From Pogostemon cablin (Eukaryota; Streptophyta; Magnoliopsida; Lamiales; Lamiaceae): 64,000 bases of DNA. The notes below the pieces were generated by a model, which did no database searches, had not been told where the DNA came from, and saw nothing but the letters and a program-made list of their open reading frames with translations. Of the stretch, positions 1 to 12,310 are shown piece after piece (the first letter of the stretch is position 1; each line of letters begins with the position of its first letter). The translations under genes were made by a program, and so were the position numbers. Location of the stretch: assembly GCA_023678885.1 (NCBI GenBank), contig CM043005.1:8546314-8610313 (forward strand), written 5' to 3'.

Positions 1-394
1 AATAGTTAAATAAATTGATATTCTATGTATTCATGGATGTTTTTAAATAAAATATAAATTAATTAAATTAAATATTAATTTATGCACATTATCTTTTAAA
101 TGTATAGATTATTTCCTTTTATTTTGGATTTAACAAAACTAATAAGAATCAATTTTACTATTATATGTTTTAAATGTCTTAATTAATTTAATATTTATTT
201 TTATTATATAATTAATGTAAAATAAAGAAATTAATAAAATATATTTAATCATTGACAAATGACAATCACTAGAATGGGCTGTCTTATTTTTTAAAATTCA
301 TAAGACCGGATATTTTTAGTGCGGTGGATCAAAAAGATTTAAACTGATCCTTAATCTTCTCTTTCCTCTCTCTATTGTACGCTCTCTCTCTCCG
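1..394. other. AT-rich intergenic sequence
   Basis: No reading frame, RNA gene or repeat that I can support. The stretch is strongly AT-rich with scattered TTAATTAA-like words. Composition changes sharply to C-rich near 395. Confidence 0.6.
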
Positions 395-760
395 GATAAC
401 TCAAGAATTCCTCGAAGAAGATGACATCTGCCGCTCCTTGCTCCACCTCTCCACCGCCGCCGACCACCACTCTTCCGCCTTCCTCCCCTCCAAAATGACC
501 GCCACTTAATTCAGCCCCACCAAGCGACACTATTCTGATTCCCCATCCCAATTGGACGAACCACTCCCCAAGAGGCCCACACTCCTCCCCCTTGATTGAG
601 GCCCACACTCGTCCCCCCTTGATTACCTCCTCTTCGGATTCACCAAAATCCAACTCCCACATCCCTTTCCGGTGAACCCTTCAGCCCCCTCCGCTGCACC
701 CTCTCCGAGCCCATATACTCCCCCTCTGCCGCCCCAACTCATAGCCCTGTCATGAATCTG
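395..760 (+). pseudogene. C/proline-rich coding-like stretch, frame broken
   Basis: The sequence is much richer in C than its surroundings and reads as Ser/Pro-rich peptide in more than one forward frame, for example a short ORF from the ATG at 421 that stops after 25 codons. Stops and frame changes interrupt it (near 509 and 596). It lies immediately upstream of, and in the same orientation as, the amaranthin-like piece, so it may be the remains of a leader or of a different fused gene. I do not recognise a family. Confidence 0.25.
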
Positions 761-762
761 CC

Positions 763-1230
763 TTGGCGTCGGAATCTTGCTCAAGAACCATCTCTTCACC
801 GCATCTCGCCTCGCCTGCGGGCCAGGAGAAATTCTCCGAGCTGTGGAGAGTCTTTTCCGATTTATGCAAAGATTGGGTATTTGTATATACATCTGGTAAA
901 CGGTCACATAGGCGCCCAAGGAGCGAGCGCATGAGTCAATTCGTCAAGGCGACGGGCAGTCCGAGATATTATCACCTGCGGAGTTGCTACATCAACAAAT
1001 ACTGGAGACGAGCCGGAGCAGATTACGACAATTGGTGGGTGGTGGAGACGTCGGACAAACCAGAGGAGAACGAGACGAATGAGTCATGCACGCTGTTCGA
1101 GCCGTCTTTCGACCCATCTGGGTATTATACTCTGAAGCACGTTCAAAGGAAGGGACTTATTTTAGTGGATGATACTTCTCACGGCACATGGAACAAGGCC
1201 AATAACCAATATATTATGTTGTTATTTTGA
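763..1230 (+). pseudogene. partial amaranthin/agglutinin-domain protein
   Basis: A 155-codon frame (internal Met at 931) whose residues ~59-138 resemble the agglutinin (amaranthin-like) lectin fold of plants. The telling pieces are the stretch around HLRSCYINKYW (residues 71-81), then WWVVETSDKPEENETN and ESCTLFEPSF, matching in order the amaranthin pattern of Tyr-Asn-Lys-Tyr, Pro-(D/E)-Glu-Asn and Cys-Thr-Leu-Phe. Amaranthin domains bind sugars such as the T antigen and are about 150 residues, often duplicated; here only about 80 residues match and the frame ends soon after, with no second domain. Residues 1-55 do not match. I infer a truncated or decayed copy; an exon of a spliced gene running past 1230 is the alternative. 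The correct start is not determined. Confidence 0.45.
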
Positions 1231-1795
1231 GGTGATGTGAGTGAGAGCCGAGAACACTGATTTTTTTTAATTTTCTTTATTACATTGACAAGTGTTTTTT
1301 CAACCCAATCTTTTCTTAGGGTCACTTCGAAATGGATGTGTTATTCAACATATGCTAATGGAATTATTGCTTCCTATACTCTCATGGAAGTTCCATTGTA
1401 TGTGGTTCCAAAATGGTGATGGGGCGCCGGCTGGAGAAATCTGGTCAAAAGGGTGATGAAAATTGACATCAAAGGTGTATAATAGGGAAATTGTCATTAG
1501 AGAGAGAACAAAATTTCACTACTGTAGAAATGTTCTTTGCAGCAAGGACTTACTGTCTACTGGAGAAACTCAATTTGATTGTTTTAGCCCACAGTGAGAC
1601 TAATTTGATCTTACATGGGTGGGACTCTTGTGAAGCTATTTTAGTTGTTCCTTTAAGAATTTTCACCTTTCTTCTCCCAATTTTTGGTGTACTAACTTAA
1701 TCCATTCCTTAGTAATTAGGAGATGCCTGGTAATCGACTACATCAATTATAAATAAACTAGATTATTCTACATAATTAATTTAGTCTTGTGTTGA
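1231..1795. other. intergenic, no supported gene
   Basis: Less AT-rich than the following repeat. It holds only short open stretches (the longest, at 1491-1700, reads as a 69-codon frame without recognisable features). Nothing further is supported. Confidence 0.4.
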
Positions 1796-1799
1796 AATT

Positions 1800-2405
1800 T
1801 TTATTATTGATTTACAATGTTACTCTTTCCTATTAATAAGATTACTCTTTACAATAAATTGAGTTATTATGAATAAAATTTTAAATTATTCTTTATATGA
1901 TTATTTTATACATTGTTTTGTTTTGTCAACATCTTTTAAATTACTTTTTATCTATTAATTGAGTTATTCTTTGTAATAATTTGGGTTACTATGATTACTT
2001 TTTCTATTAATTGTGTTACTTTTTGTAATGAATTGAGGTACTCTTTGATTTGATACTCTGATCTTCTGAAAATTAAGTCATGTATTGTGAAGAATTAAAT
2101 TATACTCCGTATGTAATATGTAATATAATTAGATTACTCTTTTGACTTAAGGATCACTCTTTAGAATTAATTAGATCACTCTTTGAAATTAATTGAATAA
2201 CTCTTTGGAATTAATTAAATTACTCTTTTGACTTAATTGGATCACTCTTTTGAATAAATTAGAATACTCTTTTGACTTAATTGGGTCACTCTTTAGAATT
2301 AATTAGATCACTCTTTTGATTTAATTAGGCTACTCTTTACAATTAATTATATTACTTTTTTAACTTAATTGTGTCGCTTTTTGGAATTAATTAGATAACT
2401 CCTAA
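1800..2405. repeat. degenerate ~28-30 bp minisatellite
   Basis: The word ACTCTTT(T)GA followed by (A)TTAATTNGAT recurs at roughly 28-30 base spacing, clearest from 2130 to 2400. Copies differ by several bases each, so the array is old. It has no coding potential. Confidence 0.7.
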
Positions 2406-2900
2406 TAACATTGACAACCAAATGCTGTATCACTAAGGAGATTTGGTTTTTCAACAATCGAATGTGCATCATTTAGTTTTCAATACCTCGTATATATACT
2501 CTACATTGACAAACTGGTTCTGCAAAGATTTAATACAAGCACCAACCAAGTTCTGCTAAACTTGTTTATCTAATTAACAAATTTTGAAAAGCCCATTTTA
2601 CTAATTAACAAACTTTTATGAAGTTAAATTCAACGCAGCTATGGATATCAAACAAAATAAGGAAAAAAATAACCGTTTTAATCCATTCTTAAAATCTGAT
2701 AATGTAAATAAATCCAAATGATGTAGTATAATAAATTAATTGAGCAACAACATAATCGAGAATGCCAATTCAACATCCACTAGTTGATTAGGCTTCCTTT
2801 TTCTAATGAGCTCTTTTTCTCATATCTTTCTCTCTATAAGGAATAACAAGCACAACCTCTTTCCCCAAAGCAAAAAATGAGAAATTCATTATCATTCACC
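2406..2900. other. intergenic AT-rich sequence
   Basis: No gene, RNA or clear repeat seen. Confidence 0.4.
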
Positions 2901-3260
2901 GCCGAATGCACGCAACGAGTTTGTCAGAAAATGCCGCCCAGTAGTTTCATCACCGAGTCGCGACCTCCGACCTCAGCTGCCGGACTCGCGAGCTGCTGTT
3001 GGGTTTAGCGCCAACAGCCGCGCACCGGCTAGTCGGCTGCCGGAAAACGAGAAGCCATTGCTGGAGACTGCCGCAACAGTGAGCCCGTCAATAGGAATCA
3101 CCGTTCGTCGTTCCGTGTCGAAAACAGCCCAATTAGCTCCGCCGGCACATTGCCATCGCAAACCAGCTTGGTCAGATGCTTCGGTCGTGCCACCAGCCTT
3201 TGGCCGCTAATTCACCGGCGCTGGTCGCACTAAGGATTCCGTCAAATCGAACGAAGAAAT
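2900..3260 (-). other. GC-rich island with short minus-strand frame
   Basis: About 350 bases with clearly higher GC than the flanks; the minus strand keeps a 62-codon frame (2973-3161) rich in Ala, Gly and Ser. I recognise no family. It may be an exon or gene fragment of a minus-strand gene, with the CT-rich strand of the adjoining GA repeat upstream. Confidence 0.2.
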
Positions 3261-3348
3261 AGATTAGGAAGAGAGAGGGGGAGAAACGATAAAGGTGGGA
3301 AGAGAGGACTGATATGTATTGAAAAAAGGAATAAAGAGAAAAGAGATT

Positions 3349-3352
<4 letters not shown>

Positions 3353-3381
<29 letters not shown>
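3353..3381. repeat. (GA)n microsatellite
   Basis: A perfect run of about 14 GA units ending in a G tract. The neighbouring 3260-3350 is purine-rich. Translations across it (Leu/Ser repeats on the minus strand) are artefacts of the repeat. Confidence 0.9.
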
Positions 3382-3383
<2 letters not shown>

Positions 3384-4379
3384 GAAGGCGGAAGGCCATA
3401 AAGGTTGGGACTTGGAATAGAAGACAAATACGTTTTGAAAAAAGGAAAATAGGATCCAGTTCCTTGAAAATTTGGTGGAACCGGTCCCATACTGGTTGCT
3501 CTCTTAATCATTAATGCTTAATTTATGAAAAAACAACACATAAAAAAATTTGTCATAATTAAATGTAATATAATATTAATAAGTAAATCATTAAATTACA
3601 CAAAATAAAAATAAAAAGAATAAAATAAATACTAACTAATAAAAAAGTATCACATATGAAAAAAATTCAAAGAATGCACCAAATATTCAAAATGACTATT
3701 TATACATATTTTTAATTAAGATTTTAAAGCATTTAATTATAATAAATAGAAATCGACCAATAATTTAACAACACATGTGTTTTGAAAAATGCAAATCATT
3801 CTAGTTATTATAACACATATATTTTTACAAAAAATTATTTTTAGAAACTATTTCCTAATTATATATATTAAGATTTCTCAAAAATACAAAACTCACCACG
3901 CCCCTTCACATTTTCGATATTTATTTTTAGAATCTTCTTTTACTTTATACCAAAAGGAGATTTGAACCAAACATCATTGTATTTAAAAAAAAAGAAAAAA
4001 AATTTGACAGAAACCAAACATCATTGTATTGGTTACCAAACATTTTCACATGATAAGACCAGATTTTTCCAAGTATTCATTCGAGGTATATAGAATCTTT
4101 TTACTTAAACATAATTTACTCATATAATTTTTAGCATATAAAGATTATTATAATGTCAATAGCGGCGACCATTATGTAATCAATTCAATTAAATGCAATC
4201 GCTGACAAACAGAAGAACAGGAGCAGATGTTTTCAGAAGATGCTTCACTACGATAGACTAAGAAAATTTAGTACTACTCAAGATTGTTGAATACTCACTA
4301 ACTATATTCAAGGAATTGAATCGCGTAGTCGTTATTTCATTCTAAACATTCAATTATCGTTAGCATTCAGACTACTTTA
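3382..4379. other. AT-rich upstream region of ispE
   Basis: Strongly AT-rich, no reading frame worth calling. It should contain the ispE promoter and 5' UTR, but I cannot point to a single convincing TATA box because TATA-like words are frequent. Confidence 0.4.
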
Positions 4380-4412
4380 GTGGGCTATCCACCCCTCCTC
4401 TCTTCACCCCCA

Positions 4413-7400
4413 ATGGCTTCCTCCCATTCCCTCTGCAGCCACCAGAGATACACCTCCTGTAATCCAAGAACCCAGTTTAATTCCTTCAAGATTCCCAATT
4501 TTTCTTCACCTTCTTCGTTTAAGCCACATGGGTCTTCCTCTTACCCCAGAAAATTTCAGTCTTTGATCAGAGCGGCTGCTTCTGATTCTAAATCTGGTAC
4601 AAAGCAAGTAGAGGTATTTATACTTCTTTCTAATTGAAGCCTAATATGAGCATGTGGCTTGGTTGAGTTATTAGTGTTTTTGATGGTGATTTTCCTTTCT
4701 TATTAGTTATGTTCCTTTATTTCGAAGAATTAAAAATTTTATGGGTCAATGGTTGTGTGTGGTGGTGGTTAGGTGGTGTATGATTTTGAGGGTAAGCTTA
4801 ATAAGTTAGCTGATGAAGTGGATATGGATGCTGGGATTTCAAGACTCACTCTATATTCCCCTTGCAAGGTTAGGTAATTAAAATTGAATTTCGGTTAGTT
4901 GGCTTGGAGTGAAATCTTCATTACCTTTTTGGAATGATTAATTTAACTGTGGTTCCTTTGATGCTGCAGATCAACGTTTTCCTGAGAATAACTGGAAAAC
5001 GAACGGATGGTTATCATGATTTGGCATCCCTCTTTCATGTAAGCATCTTTCGTTTTGGCATTAACACTTTTCTCCTTTCAATTGTTGGTTTGATGTTGCA
5101 TGTGAGTACCTTTGAAGTAGTTTCCTAATATGCATTGTTTTTCATGTTTTGGATCCTTATCTTAATGTCAGTAGTAAAAGCAAGCATGTCTTTTCTTCAG
5201 GTAATCAGTTTAGGAGATAAAATAAAGTTTTCACTGTCGCCATCAAAATCAAAGGATGGTTTGTCAACCAATGTCCCGGGAGTTCCTCTTGATGACAAAA
5301 ATTTGGTATAGAAAGTGCATTTTCTTCCTTGCCCCTTTCTTTTTTCATTTTGGAAAATTATGTCCAAATGTTCTGTACTTATCCCATTTGCAGATAATAA
5401 AGGCCCTTAACCTCTTCAGAAAAAAAACAGGGATAAACAACTACTTTTGGGTAAATCCCATGACTTACAACCCTTTGGACTTCTTCATTGGAATATAATG
5501 GACTACTTCATGTGTCCCTAATCCTTGTATCCATTTTATCTAGGTTCATCTTGATAAGAAAGTACCTACAGGGGCAGGCCTTGGTGGGGGCAGCGGCAAT
5601 GCCGCTACTGCTTTGTGGGCAGCAAATCAGTTTAGTGGTTGTGTTGCTACTGAAAAGGATCTCCAAGATTGGTCTGGTGAGATTGGCTCTGATATCCCAT
5701 TCTTTTTCTCTCACGGAGCTGCATATTGTACAGGGAGAGGTGAGGTAAGTCATGTGCATAGGTGAATTCATCCCATATTCCTTGTTCTTGTGTTTCAGCT
5801 TTTCCTATCATAATAGTATATCTGTGTCAATGACTGCGTGTGCACAAAGCTTTTCTTGATTATTCTCATACTTAGATATCTGAAAAGTATTCATATTAAG
5901 ATTGTTGGTTATAAAGTTATTTATTGATTAAGATGGGATCAGGATTCTTCTGGGTTGGAACTTAATATTTGTGTTTGCTTCTCCTTGCGCAGTTTGTTCT
6001 GGTGTAGTATTTGACCGAGAATTTCATGGGGTTTCCTTTAGTCTCTATTTGATGGGACTTCTTAAAATTAATGATTGGTGACTAAAAGATATTGTTTGGG
6101 GGTTTCTATTAATATTATGAGTTTGTGCTTGTTGTAGAAATGGAGGAGTTGAAGTTTTCTGTATATTTAAATCCTGTCGAAAAAGTAGGTGTGGTTGTTA
6201 TATTATTTGAAAGTAAGGGGTTATTCCAGGGCTCTGGGGTGGGGAGTTGGGTGATGGAGCACTGGCCAAAATTGGAAAAATTGAAATTTAAATTTTAGAA
6301 CAAACAAATATTAGGAACTGGGAGAATTTTTTCCCCGTCAGTGCCAGTTCCAGAACAAAGAAGGGGTAGTTTTGATATTCTTTATTGGTAAAAGGCCAAA
6401 ATAATGGGACATAAATATAACTTTTGCAAATTAATATGTTCACAGCAACTTGTAAATCATAGCTGAAGTGTTTATTCTCTTTTGAATTGATCAGGTAGTT
6501 GAAGATATATCTTCCCCTATACCTGTTGATCTTCCTATGGTTCTCGTTAAACCGCAAGAGGCTTGTCCAACTGCTGAAGTTTACAAGGTATTGTACATCA
6601 CTAATTTGACTGTGAGAAGTTTAATTGATTTATGGACTGAAAAATTAACATAAACAGTCTGCTGCTATATTTTCTATTCTCAGCGTTTGTGGCTTGAGCA
6701 AACAAGCAGTGTGGATCCTTTGTTGCTGCTAGAGAAGATTTCAAAGAATGGAATTTCTCAGGAGGTCTGCGTCAATGATCTTGGTATGAACAAGAACTAT
6801 TATCTTGATTGCTTATCTTTCTTAACTGTTTTAAACTGCTATGTGAGTCGGGCAAAGTGACCAGTAGGTTCCATAGAAGCATCACTGACCTGGTTTCGCA
6901 ACAGAATTACTTTCATCACAGAAAATAAACAACGAATAGTGATCTCTCCTGTTTATCTTTTGTGAGATAAGAGTGTTCAACTAGTGGGTGGAACTAATAT
7001 GAGAACACGAACAAATCCTCAAGATGAGAACCACAGAGAAATTTCTGCCACAAGCTAAAGGCCTCGAATTTATGATTAATCTGCATTAAACTGAATATTC
7101 ATCCAGAGTGTAACTCTGTAAGTACTTCTTTAACACGGTTCATGAACAAAGCCCAACACAATTACCAAAAATAGCAATAACTAAGATTGAATTAATAAAG
7201 ATGGAAGTATTGACAAGTCTGACTTCACTCGCGATCCTGCACTGTTTCTTCTTCCCCTTATAAACTTGAATAGCCTTCAGGGAACCGTCTCTTTCAGGAT
7301 ATGTGTGTAGATGGTAGACTGGAAGTGTCGTGCTATATAAAATGAATGCTGTTGTACCTCTATATTTCTTAAGGTGCTTCCAGAGAGATTTATGTGAAAG

Positions 7401-9547
7401 CTCTCTGTACAGTGGCAGCATTTACCTCAAAAGTGCCTGACTTGATAAATCCTCGTGTCATTTAAGGAGCTCATCTGTTTGCAGCTCCTAAAATCTTGAT
7501 TTAACCATTGTCCTGGTTGGTGCAAGTAAATATTAAAACTTTCTTGGCCAAAGACTTTCAAGCTGTTTTATGAGTTAGAACCAAAATTAGAATAGCCTCA
7601 TCTTGAAGTCTGCTAGAATTGTTTGTCATTGGTATTTAAATATGGAGTAGTTTTTTTTGTTGATGAGACTTTTTCTTTCTTTTGGTGATTTCAGAACCTC
7701 CTGCTTTTGAAGTTCTTCCATCACTAAAAAGATTAAAGCAACGCATAGCTGCTGCAGGTAGAGGGCAATATGATGCTGTTTTCATGTCTGGAAGGTACTT
7801 GTTTCCATACTCTTATTCCAAGCATTCAGTATCTTCGATCTCAGTATCGTACCCCCCCACCAAAAAAAAAAGAGAAGGATTTGAAAAGCTCACTTATGAC
7901 ATATGACATCAATCTGTTGTGTTTAAAATAAAAGGTAAAATCCTTGCAATGCATGATGCTATAACTAAAATATTTATGTACGAAGGGTCATTTATAAGTG
8001 TGGGAGTTTTCAAGGATGCAATATCCGCATCCACAAGAATTTTCTATTCCTCCAAAATTAGGTATTCAAATCTTATATTCTACTTGAAACCAGATCTGCG
8101 TCGTGGCAATATTAATTGTAATACTCAGATTTAGATACTCAAGATCCATGTGGACAACATTGTATGACTTCTCAATTCCTGAGTTTATGTACCTTAAATC
8201 TGTCAAAATCAATGATGACTAGCTTAAACATTGATCGGAATCCCTGACCCATGATGTGATACTGAGAGAAACAGAACTCCCTCACTGCAAATAATTCTAG
8301 ACTACTGCTCAATATTCCTCCAATTGATGTAGCTTTTGGTTGCAGTTTAGGGTTTAGCCTTCAAGATAGTCTTCTCACAAAGAACACAACCTTTCCTTTA
8401 TATTTTTGTTCAATTCCTATTGCGTTCTCCACGTATCTAAAAATTTGATCATTAGCTCATTCTCAAGAAGCATCACATGTATAAAGTGGTGTCCTCTGTT
8501 TGTTAAATTCCATAAGTTTGGTCTTATTTTCGATCCTAGGCAATGTCATGATTTAATAGGCAATTGACTCTTAAGGTATTTGATCATATTCTAAAACTAA
8601 GTTGTTATGGTAGAGGATAAGTAAGATGATGGAGCAATTAGTAGTAGCATTTGTGTGATTGAAATGATAAAATAATAAGGGATTTGTCTATAAGTAAACC
8701 TTCTTATATTAACCTGTAGGAAACAACTTGTAAGCTTAACTAGCTCCTAGCATCTTATTTACTGATGTAATAAGATCTTTTTCCTTAAAAATTTATGAAA
8801 TACTTCAAGTTGCTCACAAGCTCTTAAACATCTTATTGGCTTAGCCATATACCCTCAAAGTAGCACTGACGTCAACTACTAATTGCTATGAGGTCACGAT
8901 AAATCGGTTTAGGCCTAAATCAGCATATATGCATCTAACTCTTGGTGCTTTTAAAACAGAAATTGAGGGATGCAGGTTGCCAGTGGATTAATATTACTTT
9001 CAAAGTTTCAATATAGACGAGCATAAATAACAATAGAAAAGCATATGGTTATGAAGCTTCTCAATGCTGGCTACAAATGGCTTCTCAGTGTTGATGTGTA
9101 TTAACATGTTTGTGATACAGTGGGAGTACTATTGTTGGGGTGGGTTCTCCCGACCCCCCACTATTTGTCTACGAAGATGACGAGTACAAAGATGTCTTCT
9201 TATCAGGTAAATTACCAATTTCATGCTCATTGCATCATTCCTTTTGTTGTTTCAAATTTCAACTTGGTGGAAGTAGATTTAAATTGAAGCCAAGTGTTTC
9301 AATTGATGAAAGAGCAGAAAAACATTCTTACAGGCACCACCCTTCTTACTTGATCAATTATTTTATGCTTCTCCACTAGTAATTGGATTATATGATTTTT
9401 TTTTCATTGCTCAATGTATATTGGCATTGTGTGTGAAATGCAGAAGCAAGATTCATCACCCGGTCAGCTAATCAGTGGTATATAGAGCCTCTCTTGACCA
9501 ATGCTGATACCGAACAAACGAGGGGCTTTTCGCGCTCAGTCGAATAA
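4413..9547 (+). CDS. ispE: 4-diphosphocytidyl-2-C-methyl-D-erythritol kinase, plastid (11 exons)
   Basis: GHMP-family kinase that phosphorylates the 2-hydroxyl of CDP-methylerythritol with ATP, the fourth step of the plastid MEP route to isoprenoids. Exons read from the sequence: 4413-4613, 4773-4868, 4970-5038, 5201-5305, 5394-5450, 5544-5744, 6495-6587, 6684-6783, 7695-7794, 9121-9206, 9444-9547. All introns are GT..AG and the sum is 1212 bases, giving 403 aa with no internal stop. Residues 1 to ~65 are Ser-rich and basic, a plastid transit peptide; YSPCKINVFLRITGKRTDGYHD opens the kinase; PTGAGLGGGSGNAA (~184-197) is the ATP-binding glycine loop; SGSGSTIVGV (~340) is the third GHMP motif, split by intron 9 inside an AGT serine codon. 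I chose ATG 4413 over the upstream in-frame ATG at 4380 because MASS fits transit peptides better. Length and motifs are normal for plant CMK. Intron 9 (1326 bp) is the longest. Confidence 0.95.
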
Positions 9548-9699
9548 CATCATGTTAGTTGTTACATATAAAAGCATATTAATAATGGTTTGTATAATGT
9601 CATTACATGCATATAGATTCGTTTCCCCCAGAAAAATAAGCATGCCCTGTTGTACTCCCTGAAGCAAAAACACGCTTTTTATTTTTGAAATGCGGAAGT

Positions 9700-10018
9700 A
9701 GAGAGTAGGGGATGGAACAAACTGCCTGGGTACACAGAAAATGTCCCTCTCTTGGAACGAAGGCACTACCCCAACCGGTTATCTTGCAATCCTTGATTTG
9801 TTGCCCCATTCCCACTGGATAGAATTGATTCAATTGCAGATCTCACACCCCCCCACCATAACCAAACGATTTCATTTGCACCCACCACAGGCCATTGAGT
9901 CTCAATGAACCATGATGCAGATCAATCCATGTTGGTGTATTCTAATTAGCTATACCTATGTTCCAATCTATCGAGAATGCCTTCAGAACCCAGCACAGAA
10001 AAGAGACCGATGAAGCAA
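9700..10018 (-). pseudogene. decayed C-terminal fragment of a third UBA-protein copy
   Basis: Aligns by eye with the last ~130 codons of the neighbouring intact gene (10350-10755): the ERDIF.VPRQFV.SPTL tail is readable, followed upstream by pieces matching the Gly/Ser-rich C-terminus. The stop codon after PTL is lost, there are deletions and frameshifts, and the similarity ends near 10018 well before the UBA region. It starts only ~150 bases past the ispE stop codon, on the opposite strand, so it lies in or beside the ispE 3' UTR. Confidence 0.8.
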
Positions 10019-10343
10019 TTAAAAGTGTGCAACAACTCAACAGGAGTTAATATTACTTTCTTTGTGTGAGACAATGAGCTGTGCCCTTTTCATACCAGAT
10101 TTGCCTTCATTAATGTGCTTCTTTCTATGATTTGGATTCGGGAAGTCCACTGTTGAACGATATGAAGCGAAGGAGATAAAGAATTTAAAAAGAAAAAAAA
10201 AAAGATCATTAAACCAATGGAATATGGCTGCCTTTTACCAGTAAGAGAATCAACAACACACGGGTGAAAAGCAAGACGAAAACGATATGCAATCACATTT
10301 CTAGTCTTATGTTTTTCTTTCTTTTTATTCTTCATCTGTGAAA

Positions 10344-12287
10344 TTACAGAGTAGGTGAGGAAACAAACTGTCTGGGTACACTGAAAATGTCCCTCTCTTC
10401 GAACGGAGACGACCATTCCAAAGAACTGCCCACAGTTGGTTCCAAAGACGCTACCCCATCCTGCAACCCTTGATTTGATGCACCATTCCCACTTGATAGA
10501 ACAGGTCCCATTGCCGATCTCACGCCCCCACCATAAACAAATGAATCATATGTATGCATGTTGTTTTGCATAGAGTGATTACCCCCATTCCACGAGAAAC
10601 TGGTTCTAGATGGACCACGATCCAAACTCCAATCTACGTTGGTGTAATCTAACTGTGACATTGAGCTACCGACATTCCAATCCAGTGAAGGTGCAGAAGC
10701 AGACGAGCTATTGGCACCCAGACCAGAGAAGAGACCAAGGGAGGAAGCAGCTGAAAGAGTAGGCGATGCACCTCCTCTGCTCCATATACTATTTCCTCTG
10801 ATTGTCCCTTGGGAATCCATAGAGCTACTGTTTGAGAAATACTGCGATTGCGATTGGTAATTGAATTGGTTGTACAATAAATTTGAACTAACACCACCAG
10901 GACTAGGGCTTCTCGTGATAGCAACAGATGGAACTGTTCCATTAGGTTTCCCTATGTCGGCACTGGAGTACCAACCCATAGCCGATCCAGGAGGAGATGA
11001 GCTAACACTTGAACTGGGAGCTTGCTTTGTATTGGTGGATTGTGAACGCTGCATAACAATAACGGGTTCTCTAACAGATCCAAGCTTCAAATTTTTCAAC
11101 TCATTTCCAAAAGCTAGATACTGAGCTTCCACCTTTGTCGAGGGCGGTGAAGCCTGAAAAGGGGAGCCTAATGAACCAGAAACAGGAGGATTAGATACTG
11201 AAACTTGAGATCTTTTATCCGCAGGAGCTGGAATTGGCTGCGCTTTTGCCCATTCAGACTTAGGTGGCAATTTCTTCACTGCCTGCATGCTTCTTGTCCC
11301 AGGATCAAAAGACGGCCCTGCTGGTACTGGAGCTTTGGTATAATTGAAATCTTTTTCATCCCTTTTCTGTTGTATGATAGCAGATGATTTTGTGTACACT
11401 CTCAATCCATTCTGAGTCATGGCAACTGGTAACTTGCCATTGGCCACCGTAGGAGGATCACCATTTTCTTCAGGCTTTGGAGGGACTGCAGGAGGCTCCT
11501 GCTTCTGTGCCTTTAACATCTCTTCAGCCATCACAATATCACCCTCACAGGCAACTATAGCTCTTTCAACCTCCTGCTTGGAGGCCTTATACCTTATCTC
11601 CATGTCATTAATCTGAGCAAGTTCTTTTGATATGTCTATTTTCAAATTCCCCTCACCATCCATATTTTGTTCCATGCGCTTATCTTTTTCACCCCCTTCA
11701 AAAAGCCAAGACACAGATTCCTCTACTCTACCTTCATTCAGTATGAGAGCCATCATTGCCCGATCCTGAGAGAACCCCATGGAAACAAGCTGTTGAGCAA
11801 GTGCTTCTAGCTTCCTCGACATAAGGTAGCCACTGCATCGGTCATGCAGTTCCTGTGCTCGCCTCTCCTTTTGTCGCTGATGTTTCCTCTCATTCTTCTG
11901 CCGTATTTTTTCTCTTTTGTCATTGTCAGCTCCAGGTACTGATTCCAGACGGTGTGGGGGTTGAGATGCTTTTTCTTTTTGGTCCTCTGACTCACCAGAC
12001 CAACTGCCATTATTGGAAACTGAGTCATACTCGACACCACCCCCAAATGCATTTCCATTCTGATCATCCGTATCATCTATGTCGCGAAAACGAGCATTGA
12101 TCTGAAGTGCACTGGCAGAAGGCACTGATTGTGTCTCAATTGTAAGAAATGTTCCTGAAACAGGATTATAACCACTTGCCTGGATCCCACTGCTAGGGTT
12201 GACGTGTCCTGCAGGCTTTAAAGAACACTTTGGGGGTTCCTTGCCAGCCTTTTTGTCTTTGGATTTAGATCTGGATGCAGGAGACAT
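10344..12287 (-). CDS. UBA-domain protein, tandem copy 1
   Basis: A single uninterrupted 647-codon exon. Residues ~125-148 are a highly charged Lys/Arg/Glu helix; residues ~157-198 (LAQQLVSMGFSQ...EESVSWLFEGG) are a UBA domain with the MGF loop that contacts ubiquitin; residues ~218-262 form a second three-helix UBA/TS-N-like segment (VERAIVACEGDIVMAEEML). The remaining ~380 residues are Ser/Gly/Pro/Asn-rich and probably disordered. This matches the plant family annotated as ubiquitin-associated/translation elongation factor EF1B-like protein; a ubiquitin-binding role is inferred from the domain and the actual cellular task is unknown to me. The start is the first ATG after the predicted 3' splice site of a long 5'-UTR intron. 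It shares about 90% identity with the copy at 15832-17778. Confidence 0.9.
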   Translation of the reverse strand: MSPASRSKSKDKKAGKEPPKCSLKPAGHVNPSSGIQASGYNPVSGTFLTIETQSVPSASALQINARFRDIDDTDDQNGNAFGGGVEYDSVSNNGSWSGESEDQKEKASQPPHRLESVPGADNDKREKIRQKNERKHQRQKERRAQELHDRCSGYLMSRKLEALAQQLVSMGFSQDRAMMALILNEGRVEESVSWLFEGGEKDKRMEQNMDGEGNLKIDISKELAQINDMEIRYKASKQEVERAIVACEGDIVMAEEMLKAQKQEPPAVPPKPEENGDPPTVANGKLPVAMTQNGLRVYTKSSAIIQQKRDEKDFNYTKAPVPAGPSFDPGTRSMQAVKKLPPKSEWAKAQPIPAPADKRSQVSVSNPPVSGSLGSPFQASPPSTKVEAQYLAFGNELKNLKLGSVREPVIVMQRSQSTNTKQAPSSSVSSSPPGSAMGWYSSADIGKPNGTVPSVAITRSPSPGGVSSNLLYNQFNYQSQSQYFSNSSSMDSQGTIRGNSIWSRGGASPTLSAASSLGLFSGLGANSSSASAPSLDWNVGSSMSQLDYTNVDWSLDRGPSRTSFSWNGGNHSMQNNMHTYDSFVYGGGVRSAMGPVLSSGNGASNQGLQDGVASLEPTVGSSLEWSSPFEERDIFSVPRQFVSSPTL

Positions 12288-12310
12288 GGCTCAATTTCAA
12301 GTTCTAATTG

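Noticed and set aside
3172..3511. Ser/Leu-rich minus-strand frames
   Set aside because: Driven by the (GA)n microsatellite.
10861..12100. Plus-strand frames opposite UBA copy 1 (and equivalents opposite copy 2)
   Set aside because: Antisense shadows of a well-supported single-exon gene, conserved only because the gene is duplicated.
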